Positions 35,739 through 45,388 are shown, counted from the stretch's first letter. The stretch is DNA of 64,000 bases from Hymenobacter sp. BT559 (GCF_017571525.1 NZ_JAGETY010000003.1:62001-126000); one strand, 5' to 3'. Notes: generated from the letters alone by a model not told the origin. Program-made: numbers and translations.

Positions 35739-36125
35739 CTAGCTGGCCACCGGGCGGCGCAGCAGCTCTTGCAGCACCCAGGCATTGCCGTCGGGGTCGC
35801 TGAAGGCAGCATATTTTACGCCGCCCATATCCTGCACCGGGCCCACGGCCACGCCCCGGTCCGCCAGCTCGGCCCGTGCCTGACCGATGTCGGCCACCAC
35901 CAGGTGCAGGCCCCGCAGCGAGCCAGCCGGCATGGCCAGGCCCGCTAGCCCCTGTGCCAGCACGATTGAGCAGCCCGAGCCCGGCGGCGTGAGCTGCACT
36001 ACGCGCACGGCGCCGCCGGGCCGCACGTCGTGGTCGAGCCGAAAGCCGACCTGCTCCTGATAAAACTGCTTGGCGCGGTCGAGGTCGGCTACCGGCACGG
36101 GAATGAGTTCGAGCTTGAAATCCAT
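35739..36125 (-). CDS. VOC (glyoxalase/bleomycin-resistance fold) family protein
   Basis: 128 residues from ATG 36125 (MDFKLELIPVPVADLDRAKQ), the usual VOC beginning. Paired beta-alpha-beta-beta-beta modules: FYQEQVGFRLDHDVRPG and LHLVVADIGQARAELADRGV, then KYAAFSDPDGNAWVLQE with the C-terminal Glu that is often a metal ligand. Activity cannot be predicted; VOC members include dioxygenases, isomerases and drug-binding proteins. Confidence 0.85.
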   Translation of the reverse strand: MDFKLELIPVPVADLDRAKQFYQEQVGFRLDHDVRPGGAVRVVQLTPPGSGCSIVLAQGLAGLAMPAGSLRGLHLVVADIGQARAELADRGVAVGPVQDMGGVKYAAFSDPDGNAWVLQELLRRPVAS

Positions 36126-36297
36126 GCGGCAAAGAAAACGCTGGCGCGTACTCCCGGCGGGTGCGCGCCTAGCCCCGGCCTGGCGCAGCTGCTGCTGGCT
36201 GCCTGGCAAACCCCGGCCACGTACCAAATCAGCTCCACTTTACGTTGCCTTCACCAGGGGTTAGGCCCGATAATGACCCTAGCCCGCGTTTTCTCGC

Positions 36298-36305
36298 TAC
36301 TTTTG
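36298..36305 (+). promoter_or_regulatory. Promoter -7 element TACTTTTG for the TPR gene
   Basis: Perfect TAnnTTTG, 60 nt before ATG 36366. It could drive the whole TPR/barrel/HU-SPOR/ExbBD/TonB series. Confidence 0.5.
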
Positions 36306-36365
36306 ACCGTTCGCGGCCGAGGCCCCGTTTGGCCCCGCCCGCCCCACCGAACCGCTGCTCTCCTC

Positions 36366-39300
36366 ATGAAGCTACCCCCCCGGCTTACGCTGGCCGCCGC
36401 CCTGCTGGGCGCCGCCGCGGCCGAGCCCCAGCTAGCCCACGCCCAGCTTACCCAGGCCTTCGCCGCCGACGAGCGCTACTACCAGGAAGGCCTCGACCTG
36501 TTTGATAAAAAGCAGTACGGCGCTGCTCAGCAGGCCTTTCAGCAGTATATGCAGCGCGGTGCCACCGCCGCCGGCGAGCAGAGCGGCCCCGCCGCCATCA
36601 CGGGCCGGCAAGAGCGCCTGGCCGATGCCGAGTACTACTACGCCGTGAGCGGCCTCTACCTGCTGCACCCCGACGCCGAAGGCCTCATCCTCGATTTTGC
36701 CCGCCTGCACCCGGCCCACCCGCGCGCGGCGGTAGCGTATTTTGAACTGGCTAAGTTTTACTACGACCAGCAGAACTACGCCCAGGCCAGCACCTACTTT
36801 CAGAAAGTAGCCCCCGGCAATCTGAGCGCCAGCCAGCGGGCCGAGTCCGATTTTAAGCTGGGCTACAGCCACTTTCAGCTCAAGGAATACGACCAGGCGC
36901 GCATCTTGTTTGACCGCAACAAGCAGGAAAGCAGCCAGTATCGCTACGCCAGCTCGTACTACGCCGGCTACCTGGCCTTCCGGGCCGGCGACTATGCCGG
37001 GGCGCGCAAAGACCTGCTCGTGGCCGCCGAAAACGACGCCTATCGCAGCGTGGTGCCGGCCATCATGACCCAGATTTACTACCGCGAGGGCAACTACGAC
37101 GGCCTCATCGGCTACGCCACCAAGGCCCTGCAGCAAACGCCGCCGCCCACCAGCGCCGACGAGATTCAGCTGCTCGTGGGCGATGCCTTCTACCAGAAGC
37201 AGGACTACAAGCAGGCTGGCCAGTACTTCGACCAGTATGCGGCAGCACATAAGGGCAAAATCGACCCTGGCCTGCAATACAAAATCGGCTTTGCCAACTA
37301 CAAGGAGGGCGACTATCCGCACGCCATCGCCAACCTCAAGAACGTGGCCGCTCGCCGCGACTCGCTCGGGCAGAATGCGGCCTACCACCTCGGCCTGAGC
37401 TACTTGCAGGCCGGGCAGAAAACGGCCGCGCTGGCCGCCTTCGACGCCGCCCGCCAGAGCACGCTGCAAAAGAATTTGTCGGAAAATGCCACCCTCAAGT
37501 ACGCCCAGGTGCAGTACGAGCTGGGCAATCTGCCCGAGGTAATCGCTGCGCTGCGCGACTTCCGCAAGAAGTACCCGCGCTCGAAAAACCAGCCCGTGGT
37601 AGACCAGCTGCTCAGTGACGGCTTCCTGTCGAGCACCGACTACGCCGAGGCCCTGAGCTACCTCGAAGGGCTAGGGGAGGACCGCGGCGACAAGCTCAAC
37701 GGCACGTACCAGCGCATTGCCTATTCGCAGGCTGCCACGCTCTACAACGATGGCAAGTACGGCGAGGCGCTGCCCTTGCTCGACAAGAGCCTGAAGTACC
37801 CGCAGGACGATGCCCTGCGCGCCGCCGCCCAGGTGCTACGCGGCGAAATCTACTCGGTAGGCCAGCAGTACCCCGACGCCATCACGGCCTACGCCGCTGC
37901 CGCCCGCTCGGCCCGCCAGGGCGGCGTAAGCGACGACGAAACTCAGTACGTGCAGCTGGCCCGCTACGGGCTGGGGTATGCCTACTACAACACCAAGCAG
38001 TACGACAAGGCCCGGCCCCAATTTCAGGCGTTCTTGAATGACCCGGCGGCCAAGCCCACCGACCCCAACTACTACGACGCTACCCTGCGCCTGGCCGACA
38101 CCTACTACATAGCTAAAAACTACCAGCAGGCGCTCGATTTGTACGATAAGGTCATCCAGGCCAATGCCCAGGACAAGGACTATGCCTACTACCAGAAGGG
38201 CCTGACCCTGGGTTTGCTCGGCCGCAAAGACGAAGCTAGCCAGACCCTGGCTTCCCTGCTCAAGAGCAACCCCGACTCGCGCTACGCCGAGCAGGCCGTG
38301 TTTCAGCAGGCCCAGCTCGACTTCCAGGCCGGCGACTACGGCCCGGCGGCCGAGGGCTTCACGCGCCTCATTCAGAACCGGCCCACGTCGAGCCTCCTGC
38401 CCGATGCCTACCAGCGCCGGGGCGTGGCCTACGCCAACCTGGAGCAGCAGGACAAGGCCGTGGCCGACTTCCAGAAGGTGCTGACCGACTACCCGCGCAG
38501 CGCCGCCGCCCAGCAGGCCCTCTACAGCTTGCAGGAAAGTCTGACGGCCCTCGGTCGCACCGAGGAGTTTGACCAGGCTTTGGCCAATTTTAAGGCCCAG
38601 AATCCCAACAGCAAGGCCACGGAGAGCGTCGAGTTTGAGGCCGCCAAGTCGCTGTACCTGGCCGAGAAGTACAGCCAGGCGCTGCCGCGCGTGCAGGCCT
38701 ACCTCAAGCAGTACCCCGACAATGCGCTAGCCCCCGACGCCCGCTTTATCCTGGCCGACTCGTACCTGCGCACCGGCGACAAAACCCAGGCACTGCCGCT
38801 GCTCAAAGCAGTGGTGGCCGAGAACAAGAGCGAGTTTGTGAACCGCGCCGTGGGCCGCGTGGCCGACCTCGAGCTCGACAACAAGAATTACCCCGAGGCC
38901 ATCAAGTACTACGACCGTCTGCGCACCGCCTCCAGCAACCGCCGCGAGGTAGCTACCGCCACGCTCGGCCTGCTGCGCGCCTACTACGACGGCGGCGACT
39001 ATGCCAAGGCCCGCGCCACCGCCACCGATTTGCAGGGGCTAGCCGGCGCCACCGCCAACGCCACCAACACCGCGCTGCTCTACCAGGGCAAGGCCGATTT
39101 CAAGCTCGGCAACCTCGACCAGGCGGCTACTGAGCTGGCCGCCACCGTGGCCGCTGCCCCCAGCGATGCCACCGGGGCCGAGGCCCAGTACACCCTGGCC
39201 GAAGTGCTCTTTAAGCAGAAGAAGTACGATGAGGCCATTACCGAAGCCTTCAAGGTCAATTCCAACTACAGTGCCTACGAGCTGTGGCAGGGCCGCGCCT

Positions 39301-39602
39301 TTTTGCTGCTGGCTGATGTGTACACCGCCCAGCGCGACATCTTCCAGGCGCGCGCCACGCTGAACTCGGTTATCGACAACAAATTCCCGGTGGCCGAGGT
39401 AATCGAGGGCGCCCGCCAGCGCCTCAAGGCCCTGCCCGCCAGCGACGACGCGCCCGCCCCGGCTGCCGAGGAGCCGGCTAAACCGACGCCTGGCAAGACG
39501 GCTCCCGCCAAGGCTAGCCCCGCTGCGCCGGCCAAGACGCCGGCCTCGACCAAGCCGGCCCCTGCCAAAACGCCGCCGCGTAAGCCCGGCACCCGGCCCT
39601 AA
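36366..39602 (+). CDS. Large periplasmic tetratricopeptide-repeat protein
   Basis: 1078 residues from ATG 36366, which begins a signal peptide (MKLPPRLTLAAALLGAAAA..LAHAQ). Nearly the whole mature part is TPR/Sel-like helices, recognisable from repeated FDKKQYGAAQQAF, YYQKGLTLGL, LADTYYIAKNYQQALDLYDK and AxxxLGxxYxxxxxYxxA patterns. The last 50 residues are a Pro/Ala/Lys-rich unstructured tail. It precedes a beta-barrel gene by 36 nt. A role as a periplasmic scaffold for envelope assembly or gliding/secretion machinery is plausible but unproven. An upstream in-frame start would overlap the divergent VOC gene and is rejected. Confidence 0.85.
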   Translation: MKLPPRLTLAAALLGAAAAEPQLAHAQLTQAFAADERYYQEGLDLFDKKQYGAAQQAFQQYMQRGATAAGEQSGPAAITGRQERLADAEYYYAVSGLYLLHPDAEGLILDFARLHPAHPRAAVAYFELAKFYYDQQNYAQASTYFQKVAPGNLSASQRAESDFKLGYSHFQLKEYDQARILFDRNKQESSQYRYASSYYAGYLAFRAGDYAGARKDLLVAAENDAYRSVVPAIMTQIYYREGNYDGLIGYATKALQQTPPPTSADEIQLLVGDAFYQKQDYKQAGQYFDQYAAAHKGKIDPGLQYKIGFANYKEGDYPHAIANLKNVAARRDSLGQNAAYHLGLSYLQAGQKTAALAAFDAARQSTLQKNLSENATLKYAQVQYELGNLPEVIAALRDFRKKYPRSKNQPVVDQLLSDGFLSSTDYAEALSYLEGLGEDRGDKLNGTYQRIAYSQAATLYNDGKYGEALPLLDKSLKYPQDDALRAAAQVLRGEIYSVGQQYPDAITAYAAAARSARQGGVSDDETQYVQLARYGLGYAYYNTKQYDKARPQFQAFLNDPAAKPTDPNYYDATLRLADTYYIAKNYQQALDLYDKVIQANAQDKDYAYYQKGLTLGLLGRKDEASQTLASLLKSNPDSRYAEQAVFQQAQLDFQAGDYGPAAEGFTRLIQNRPTSSLLPDAYQRRGVAYANLEQQDKAVADFQKVLTDYPRSAAAQQALYSLQESLTALGRTEEFDQALANFKAQNPNSKATESVEFEAAKSLYLAEKYSQALPRVQAYLKQYPDNALAPDARFILADSYLRTGDKTQALPLLKAVVAENKSEFVNRAVGRVADLELDNKNYPEAIKYYDRLRTASSNRREVATATLGLLRAYYDGGDYAKARATATDLQGLAGATANATNTALLYQGKADFKLGNLDQAATELAATVAAAPSDATGAEAQYTLAEVLFKQKKYDEAITEAFKVNSNYSAYELWQGRAFLLLADVYTAQRDIFQARATLNSVIDNKFPVAEVIEGARQRLKALPASDDAPAPAAEEPAKPTPGKTAPAKASPAAPAKTPASTKPAPAKTPPRKPGTRP

Positions 39603-39638
39603 ATCGGTTAGCAGCTTGCTGGTATAAATTCTGTGTTA

Positions 39639-41417
39639 ATGAAACGTTTACAGGTGATAAAATCAAGCTTTACTGCCGCTGCCGGGCGGCCGCTGCTGCT
39701 GGCTGCCGGCCTGAGCGGCACGGTGGTATTTGGAGCCCATGCGCAGGGCCAGCCCGGCAAGGGCAAGGCGCGCGGCACCATTCAGGATGCTGAGATTGAG
39801 ATAGTGAAGGACCGGGTAAACACCCTACCCGAGGCCACGCGCAACTTCGAGAAAATCCGGCTAGCCCCGCCGCCCAAGCCTACGCGCCAGGTCACGTATA
39901 CCTACCCCGATTTCCGACTGCCCGCTACCCGCCTCAACCCCTCGGTGCAGGTGCTCACCGTGGCGCAGGAAGAGCTGGAGCCCCTCACCGGCAACTACGT
40001 GAAGCTAGGCCTGGGCAACTACGGCTCGGTCTACGGCCGCGCCCACCTGCACTCGACCCGCAACGAGCAATACAGCTACGGTCTCGACGTGCGCCACAAC
40101 AGCTCGAAAAACGGTCCCGTCGATGGCCAGAACTCGGGCGTTAGCCTTACCAGCGCTACGGCCACCGGCGAGTACTACCTGGGCCGCGCTGCCGTGGGCG
40201 CTGCTCTCGACTTTGCCCGCGATACCTACCACTTCTACGGCTACGACCGCAGCAAGCTCACCACCGAGCCCAACCCGGACGATATCAAGCAGACCTTCAC
40301 CCGCTTCGGCGCCCGCGCCTATGCCCGCAACCGCGCTACCGATGCGGCCTTGCAGTACGAGGTGGGGCTAGGGTACAAGTACTTCGGCGACCACTACGGC
40401 GTAAGCGAGAACAACCTGCTGCTCAACGCCAAGGCCGGCTATGCGCTCAGCGAAACCAGCCGCATCACCCTCGATGCGCAGGGCTCGTTTATCTCCGAAA
40501 AACAGCCCCTAGGGCTCGTGGGCCAGTCCGGCGACTTGAGCCGCACCCGCAACTTCTTCCAAGCCACTCCGGCCTACGAGCTGACCGGTAAAACCGGCCT
40601 CAGTCTCACGCTGGGGGCCACGCTAGGCTACAGCAGCGACGCCCTTTACGGCGTGGGCAAAGGCATGATTAACCCCGCCGTGCGCGTGGGCTACGCCGTG
40701 GTGCCCGAGAAATTTCAGCTTTACGCCGGCCTGGGCGGGGCCATCCAGCGCGTCACGCGCTACGACCTGAGCCAGGAAAACCCCTGGCTAGCCCCCGGCC
40801 AAACCCTGGCCGACACCCACGCCGGCCCCACGGTGTACGGCGGCTTTACCTCGACCCCGGTGAGTGGGCTGGAACTGGCGGCCCGCGCCACCTTCGGGCG
40901 CTCGCGCAATTTGTACTTCTACCGCAACTCGCTGGCCGACAGCAGCAAGTTTGACCTCGTGTACGACAGCACCACCATCAACGTGGTGAACGTGCACGCC
41001 GAGGCCCTCTACAGCGCCAGCGAGAAGGTACGGGTCGGCTTCAAGGCCGACTATAACCACTACGGTGTCAAGTCATTGGCGCAGGCTTATGGCCGCCCGG
41101 CCTTCCTGGGCACGCTGTATGGCACCTATAATGCCTCGGACAAGCTGCTGCTAGGGGTCAATTTTTACTACTACTCGGCTAATTATGGCGTAGGCTACGT
41201 GCCCGGCGTTACGCTGCCAGTACCCGCCCCGCGCACCGCCGTCGACCGCCAGACCAATTCGGTTATCGACCTGAGCCTGCGGGCCGATTACCGCATCACG
41301 CCAAAGTTCAGCATCTTTGCCCTGGGGAATAACCTCACTAACCGACACTACCAGCGCTACCTCAACTACCAAAGCCAGGGTATCAACGTGATAGGTGGGG
41401 TAACCTATTCATTTTAA
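39639..41417 (+). CDS. Outer-membrane beta-barrel protein (TonB-dependent receptor barrel without plug)
   Basis: 592 residues from ATG 39639. After a signal sequence and a linker with DAEIEIVKDRVNTLPEATRN, the rest alternates polar/aromatic strands and ends in a TBDR-like final strand (NLTNRHYQRYLNYQ..GGVTYSF). There is no carboxypeptidase-like or plug domain, so it resembles the barrel portion of a TBDR. It follows the TPR gene by 36 nt and precedes the HU/SPOR gene by 117 nt, suggesting co-expression as an envelope module. Confidence 0.8.
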   Translation: MKRLQVIKSSFTAAAGRPLLLAAGLSGTVVFGAHAQGQPGKGKARGTIQDAEIEIVKDRVNTLPEATRNFEKIRLAPPPKPTRQVTYTYPDFRLPATRLNPSVQVLTVAQEELEPLTGNYVKLGLGNYGSVYGRAHLHSTRNEQYSYGLDVRHNSSKNGPVDGQNSGVSLTSATATGEYYLGRAAVGAALDFARDTYHFYGYDRSKLTTEPNPDDIKQTFTRFGARAYARNRATDAALQYEVGLGYKYFGDHYGVSENNLLLNAKAGYALSETSRITLDAQGSFISEKQPLGLVGQSGDLSRTRNFFQATPAYELTGKTGLSLTLGATLGYSSDALYGVGKGMINPAVRVGYAVVPEKFQLYAGLGGAIQRVTRYDLSQENPWLAPGQTLADTHAGPTVYGGFTSTPVSGLELAARATFGRSRNLYFYRNSLADSSKFDLVYDSTTINVVNVHAEALYSASEKVRVGFKADYNHYGVKSLAQAYGRPAFLGTLYGTYNASDKLLLGVNFYYYSANYGVGYVPGVTLPVPAPRTAVDRQTNSVIDLSLRADYRITPKFSIFALGNNLTNRHYQRYLNYQSQGINVIGGVTYSF

Positions 41418-41534
41418 GCGCCTAGTCGACTAAGTTGCACAAAAAAAGTGAGTCTCGGCCAGGTAATTGGCTTTTTCCTGCCCTAACTTTAGCCGCCTAA
41501 CCTATTCCCCGCCCGCTCGCCCAAGCCTTTACCG

Positions 41535-43058
41535 ATGAATTTAGCCGACCACCTACGCCCTTTGCTCCGCGACCACGACTGCGTGATTATTCCGGATTTT
41601 GGGGGCCTAGTGGCCGAGTACACGCCGGCCCGGGTGCAGCCCGGCGGCCGCCACGTACTGAGCCCGCCCACCCGGCAAGTAGCCTTCAACCAGGCCCTTA
41701 CCCGCAACGATGGTCTGCTCGTGGATGTGCTGCGCCAGCACCTGGGGCTGCCCGCCGCTGAGGCCCGCGAGGCCCTGCGCCAGGCCGTAGCTACCCTGCA
41801 CCGCGACCTGCAAACCCAGCAGCACACCGAGCTGCCGGGCATTGGCGTATTTCGGCAGCTGGTGGGCCGCGGCTTGCAGTTTGAATACACCGGCACTGAT
41901 AACCTACTCACCGCGGCCTTTGGCCTGCCCGAGCTCACGGTGCACCCCGTGTCGGTGACCGATGCCCGCCTGGCCCGCGAGCAACAGGCCCAGCTGGTGC
42001 CGCGCCTGCGCGCCGCCGGCCGCGGGGTGCGTCTGCGGCGCGCCGTGCCCGGCGCTGCTATTGGCCTGCTGGCGGGCCTGGCAGTGGCAGGTCTATATCT
42101 GTTGAACCTGCACCCCACGGTGCTGCCCACCGCCTGGCAAAGCCACCTGCCCCGCTGGGAGCAGGCCGCTGGCCCGGCCGCGCCGCAACAAGCCGCGCTG
42201 GCCCAGCCCAGCTTCTCGGCGCCGGAGGCCCCCGCCAACCAGCCAGCTGAAGTAGCGGCAGCGTCTGTCAGCCCGATAGCCGAGCCGACTGTTGAGCCAG
42301 CTGCGGTAGAAAAGAAAGCAGCGCCTGCCGCGCTAAAGGCGGCCCCCGCCGTAGCGGCCAGGCTTGCACCGTCGCAGCAGGCCCCGGGCCAAACCGACCC
42401 GGTTGAGGCATTGTTGGCCCGACACCCCGCACAGAGCCCCGTGCGCCCGCGCGGCAAAGCCCGTAAGGTGCCTGCCGCCGCCGCCATTGCCCTGGCCGAC
42501 GAGAGCAACATCGCCAAGCCCGTGCCCCTGGCCATGCGCAAAGCTGGCACGGCGCCGGCCTTGCTAACGACGTCTTACGCCGCAGCAATGACCGCACCGC
42601 GCCCGCCGGCTCCCACGGCCGCGCCGGCTACCAGCCCAACCGTAGCCAATAAGCCAGTAGTCAGCAAGCCGGTAGCTGCGAAAGTAGCAGTCGTTAAGCC
42701 GGTGGTATCCAAGCCGCTGGCAACCAAGGCAATGGCCGCTCCTAAGCCGCTGGCTGCCGCAGCCCCCGCTACTGCATTAACGACTACTGCCGGCACGGGC
42801 AGCGCAATTAAAAGCCGCACTGGCCGTTATTACCTGGTAGTGGCTGCCTACGGCTCGATGGCCCACGCCGAGCAGGGCCGCCGCAACCTGCTGCACGCCG
42901 GGCACGCCAATGCCAAGATTATCCTGCCGTATCCGGGCACGCGCCACTACCGGCTGTCAGCCGCCGATTATGCCGACCGTCCGACGGCACAGATGGCGGC
43001 TAATCAGTTGCGCCGCAATCCGCGCATTGACAAAGGGTTGTCTGTATTTCCTTACTAA
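41535..43058 (+). CDS. HU-CCDC81-like and SPOR domain membrane protein
   Basis: 507 residues. Residues 1-130 match the bacterial CCDC81-type HU domains (LADHLRPLLRDHDCVIIPDFG, QVAFNQALTRNDGLLVDVL). A membrane helix follows (AIGLLAGLAVAGLYLLNL, about 173-190). Then a 230-residue Ala/Pro-rich linker, and a C-terminal SPOR domain (YYLVVAAYGSMAHAEQGRR to LRRNPRIDKGLSVFPY) that should bind denuded septal peptidoglycan. The HU-like domain would face the cytoplasm and SPOR the periplasm, linking the interior to the cell wall. A TAACTTTA -7-like element lies at 41484-41491. Confidence 0.85.
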   Translation: MNLADHLRPLLRDHDCVIIPDFGGLVAEYTPARVQPGGRHVLSPPTRQVAFNQALTRNDGLLVDVLRQHLGLPAAEAREALRQAVATLHRDLQTQQHTELPGIGVFRQLVGRGLQFEYTGTDNLLTAAFGLPELTVHPVSVTDARLAREQQAQLVPRLRAAGRGVRLRRAVPGAAIGLLAGLAVAGLYLLNLHPTVLPTAWQSHLPRWEQAAGPAAPQQAALAQPSFSAPEAPANQPAEVAAASVSPIAEPTVEPAAVEKKAAPAALKAAPAVAARLAPSQQAPGQTDPVEALLARHPAQSPVRPRGKARKVPAAAAIALADESNIAKPVPLAMRKAGTAPALLTTSYAAAMTAPRPPAPTAAPATSPTVANKPVVSKPVAAKVAVVKPVVSKPLATKAMAAPKPLAAAAPATALTTTAGTGSAIKSRTGRYYLVVAAYGSMAHAEQGRRNLLHAGHANAKIILPYPGTRHYRLSAADYADRPTAQMAANQLRRNPRIDKGLSVFPY

Positions 43059-43126
43059 ACTTTATCCGCTGGCCTGCTCCGGCGGGGCTAGCGCTCCCTC
43101 GTTTTCCGCTCACCTTTCTCCGCTGA

Positions 43127-43834
43127 ATGTCCGTTCTTCTGCTGCAAGCTGGCGCTGCCGTTACGTCGGTAGCCACTGATACCGCCGCTGCCCATGCCAA
43201 CGCGATGGCCAATGCCGCGCCCGGCCTTTCACTTATCGACCTGATTCTGAAAGGTGGCTGGATAATGCTTCCCATTTTCCTGCTACTCATCGTGTCAATT
43301 TATATCATCGCCGAGCGCTACCTCACCATTCGCAGTGCCGGGGGCAACCCCGAGTCGTTTATGAGCGGCATTCGGGCGCTCATGGTGAAGGGCGACTTGC
43401 AGGGCGCCAAGCTCTACTGCGCCCAAAACCCCTCGCCGCTGGCCCGCATGGTGGAGAAAGGCCTGCGCCGCATTGGCCTACCCATCACTGAAATTGAAGC
43501 GAGCGTAGAGAACGTAGGAAAGATAGAAATTGCCCGCCTCGAAAAGAATATCAGTATTCTGGGCATCATCGCTGGTATTGCGCCCATGCTGGGCTTTGTA
43601 GGTACGATTATCGGCGTTATCAAAATATTTTACGCCATCAGCAGCAGCGGCGAGTTTGGCATCACCCAGATTGCGGGCGGCCTCTACACCAAGATGGTGA
43701 CTTCGGCGGCCGGCCTCATCGTGGGCATCATTGCCCACATCGGCTACCACTGGCTCAGCATATTGGTCGAGCGTATGGTCTTCCGCATGGAAAACTCGGC
43801 CATCGAGTTTATGGATATCCTTCAGGATAATTAA
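43127..43834 (+). CDS. exbB: MotA/TolQ/ExbB proton-channel protein
   Basis: 235 residues with three membrane helices (WIMLPIFLLLIVSIYIIAE; ISILGIIAGIAPMLGFVGTI; MVTSAAGLIVGIIAHIGYHW) and the conserved cytoplasmic loop. With ExbD and the TonB-like protein downstream it should turn proton motive force into work at the outer membrane. Whether it serves receptors (Exb) or cell division (Tol) is not decided by sequence, although the following TonB-like gene favours Exb. Confidence 0.92.
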   Translation: MSVLLLQAGAAVTSVATDTAAAHANAMANAAPGLSLIDLILKGGWIMLPIFLLLIVSIYIIAERYLTIRSAGGNPESFMSGIRALMVKGDLQGAKLYCAQNPSPLARMVEKGLRRIGLPITEIEASVENVGKIEIARLEKNISILGIIAGIAPMLGFVGTIIGVIKIFYAISSSGEFGITQIAGGLYTKMVTSAAGLIVGIIAHIGYHWLSILVERMVFRMENSAIEFMDILQDN

Positions 43835-43844
43835 TTTTTGAGGT

Positions 43845-43930
43845 GTTAGGTGTTAGCTATTAGCTGTTAGCCCTTTAAAAGGTGCGCAGTAAAAGAGCTG
43901 GCAGCTAGCAGCCAAAAGCTAATAGCTCAA
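43845..43930. repeat. Inverted heptamer array between exbB and exbD
   Basis: Left arm 43845-43872 is four 7-bp units (GTTAGGT, GTTAGCT, ATTAGCT, GTTAGCC). Right arm 43896-43930 is five units in the opposite sense (AGCTGGC, AGCTAGC, AGCCAAA, AGCTAAT, AGCTCAA). The right arm ends 2 nt before the exbD ATG. Confidence 0.85.
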
Positions 43931-43932
43931 AA

Positions 43933-44355
43933 ATGAATCTCTCCCGCCGCCGTCACGCTTCTTCGCACGTCGAAACCAGCTCGATGAACGACATCATGTT
44001 CTTCCTGATGCTGTTCTTCCTGATTGTGTCCACGATGGTGAACCCCAACGTTATTAAGCTTCTACTGCCCAATGCTAAGAGCAGCAAGCAGGTAATGAAG
44101 CAGCCCATCACGGTGAGTATCAATGCTGCCGGCGAGTACTTCGTGAATAAAAAGCCCGTGACGGCTACTACCCTCGAGCCCGAGCTGCAAGCCCTGCTCG
44201 TGCCCGGCCAGCCTGCCGAGGCCCAGCCCAGCGTGGTGTTGCGCGTCGATGCCGGCCTGAATGTACAAAAGCTTGTCGATGTGCTCGAAATAGGCAACCG
44301 CCTGAAGCTGAAGATGGTGATGGCCACCCAGGCCCAGCAGGCAGCCGGAAAATAA
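43933..44355 (+). CDS. exbD: ExbD/TolR-family biopolymer transport protein
   Basis: 140 residues. One N-terminal membrane helix (MNDIMFFLMLFFLIVSTMV, about 17-35) in which the Asp is the family's essential proton-path residue. A periplasmic domain follows (ITVSINAAGEYFVNKKPV). Forms the stator complex with ExbB. The gap to exbB holds the heptamer array. Confidence 0.92.
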   Translation: MNLSRRRHASSHVETSSMNDIMFFLMLFFLIVSTMVNPNVIKLLLPNAKSSKQVMKQPITVSINAAGEYFVNKKPVTATTLEPELQALLVPGQPAEAQPSVVLRVDAGLNVQKLVDVLEIGNRLKLKMVMATQAQQAAGK

Positions 44356-44358
44356 TTC

Positions 44359-44449
44359 TGAATGATGAGTTATAAAATATGAATTGCTTCTCCCGGTTCA
44401 GCGATTAGTAGTTTCTGCACCTAATTCATAACTCATAATTTATAATTCA
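44359..44449. repeat. Inverted heptamer array between exbD and tonB-like gene
   Basis: Left 44359-44386: TGAATGA, TGAGTTA, TAAAATA, TGAATTG. Right 44422-44449: TAATTCA, TAACTCA, TAATTTA, TAATTCA. The two arms are imperfect reverse complements and the right arm ends 6 nt before the next ATG. Confidence 0.85.
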
Positions 44450-44455
44450 ATAGAC

Positions 44456-45367
44456 ATGGCCCTCGACTATCCCGAAGAGCACCGGCGCGAAGCCCTCGGC
44501 ATTACGGCGGCCGTGGTGCTGGTGCTAGCCCTTCTCTGTTTCTTTCTCAAGTTTAATGGTCCTAACCCGCCGCTTGAGCTGCTGGGTGGCGATGGCGTGG
44601 AATTAAACTACGGCCTCGACGAGGCCGGCTCGGGCGACATTCAGACGATGGCCACTGCTAACGCCTCGCAAAACAAGGAAGACTCGCGCCCGCCCGCCGC
44701 GCAGCCCAACCCCACACCGCAGCCCGCCCAGCCCCGCGTGGAGGCCAGCGCCCCGGCACAGCCTGCGGCCCAGGAAAAAGTAATTACCAGCGAGGCTGAA
44801 GACGCTGGCGCCACTGCCCCGCCCGTGGAGAAAGCCGCGCCCAAGCCAGCGCCCGAGGTGGTGCGCGAAACGCCTAAGCCCCGCGAGCAGCCGCGCACGC
44901 TCTACACGCCCAAGGGCAGCGCCAGCGGCACGGCCGGTGGCAACGGCGTGAACGGCACCAGCAGCGCGCCCACCGGCAATAGCAACGGCGACCACCCCGG
45001 CACCGTGGGCGACCAGGGCGACCCTAGGGGCTCCTTGAACGCCAAGGCCCTGTACGGCGAGCCGGGCAGCGGGGGCAGCGGCTCGCGCCCCGGCAGTGGT
45101 GGCGGGGGCGGCCTCGAAATGAGCGGCTGGCGCTTCGACAGCCAGCCCGTAGTGGAAGCCCTGGACGACACCCCGGGCGTGATTCGCTTCAAGATTAAAA
45201 TATCCGATGATGGCGAGGTAGAATCCGTAACGAAAGTATCGGGTAACGTGTCGCCGGCTCAGGAAAAGCTTTGCCGTGATAAACTGCTCGACGCCAACTT
45301 CGTGAAAACAAACGCAGGCGCGGGCGGAGCTACGGGTTTTTATACGTTCCGCTTCACCGTTAAGTAG
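44456..45367 (+). CDS. TonB-like energy transducer
   Basis: 303 residues. Membrane helix near the N-terminus (ALGITAAVVLVLALLCFFL), a long Pro/Ala/Glu-rich periplasm-spanning region, a Gly/Ser-rich stretch, and a C-terminal domain (VIRFKIKISDDGEVESVTKV) of TonB/TolA type. Directly after ExbB-ExbD. It would connect the ExbBD motor to outer-membrane receptors. No canonical TonB C-terminal YP motif was recognised, so a TolA-like role is possible. Confidence 0.8.
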   Translation: MALDYPEEHRREALGITAAVVLVLALLCFFLKFNGPNPPLELLGGDGVELNYGLDEAGSGDIQTMATANASQNKEDSRPPAAQPNPTPQPAQPRVEASAPAQPAAQEKVITSEAEDAGATAPPVEKAAPKPAPEVVRETPKPREQPRTLYTPKGSASGTAGGNGVNGTSSAPTGNSNGDHPGTVGDQGDPRGSLNAKALYGEPGSGGSGSRPGSGGGGGLEMSGWRFDSQPVVEALDDTPGVIRFKIKISDDGEVESVTKVSGNVSPAQEKLCRDKLLDANFVKTNAGAGGATGFYTFRFTVK

Positions 45368-45388
45368 GGGACTGTTAAGCATAGAAAA

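Noticed and set aside
36030..36365. Upstream start for the TPR protein
   Set aside because: The extra 112 residues overlap the divergent VOC gene and the promoter element; ATG 36366 begins a clean signal peptide.
41489..42550. 353-codon minus-strand ORF inside the HU/SPOR gene
   Set aside because: Low-complexity Ala/Arg/Gly product opposite the Ala/Pro-rich linker; no promoter and no motif.
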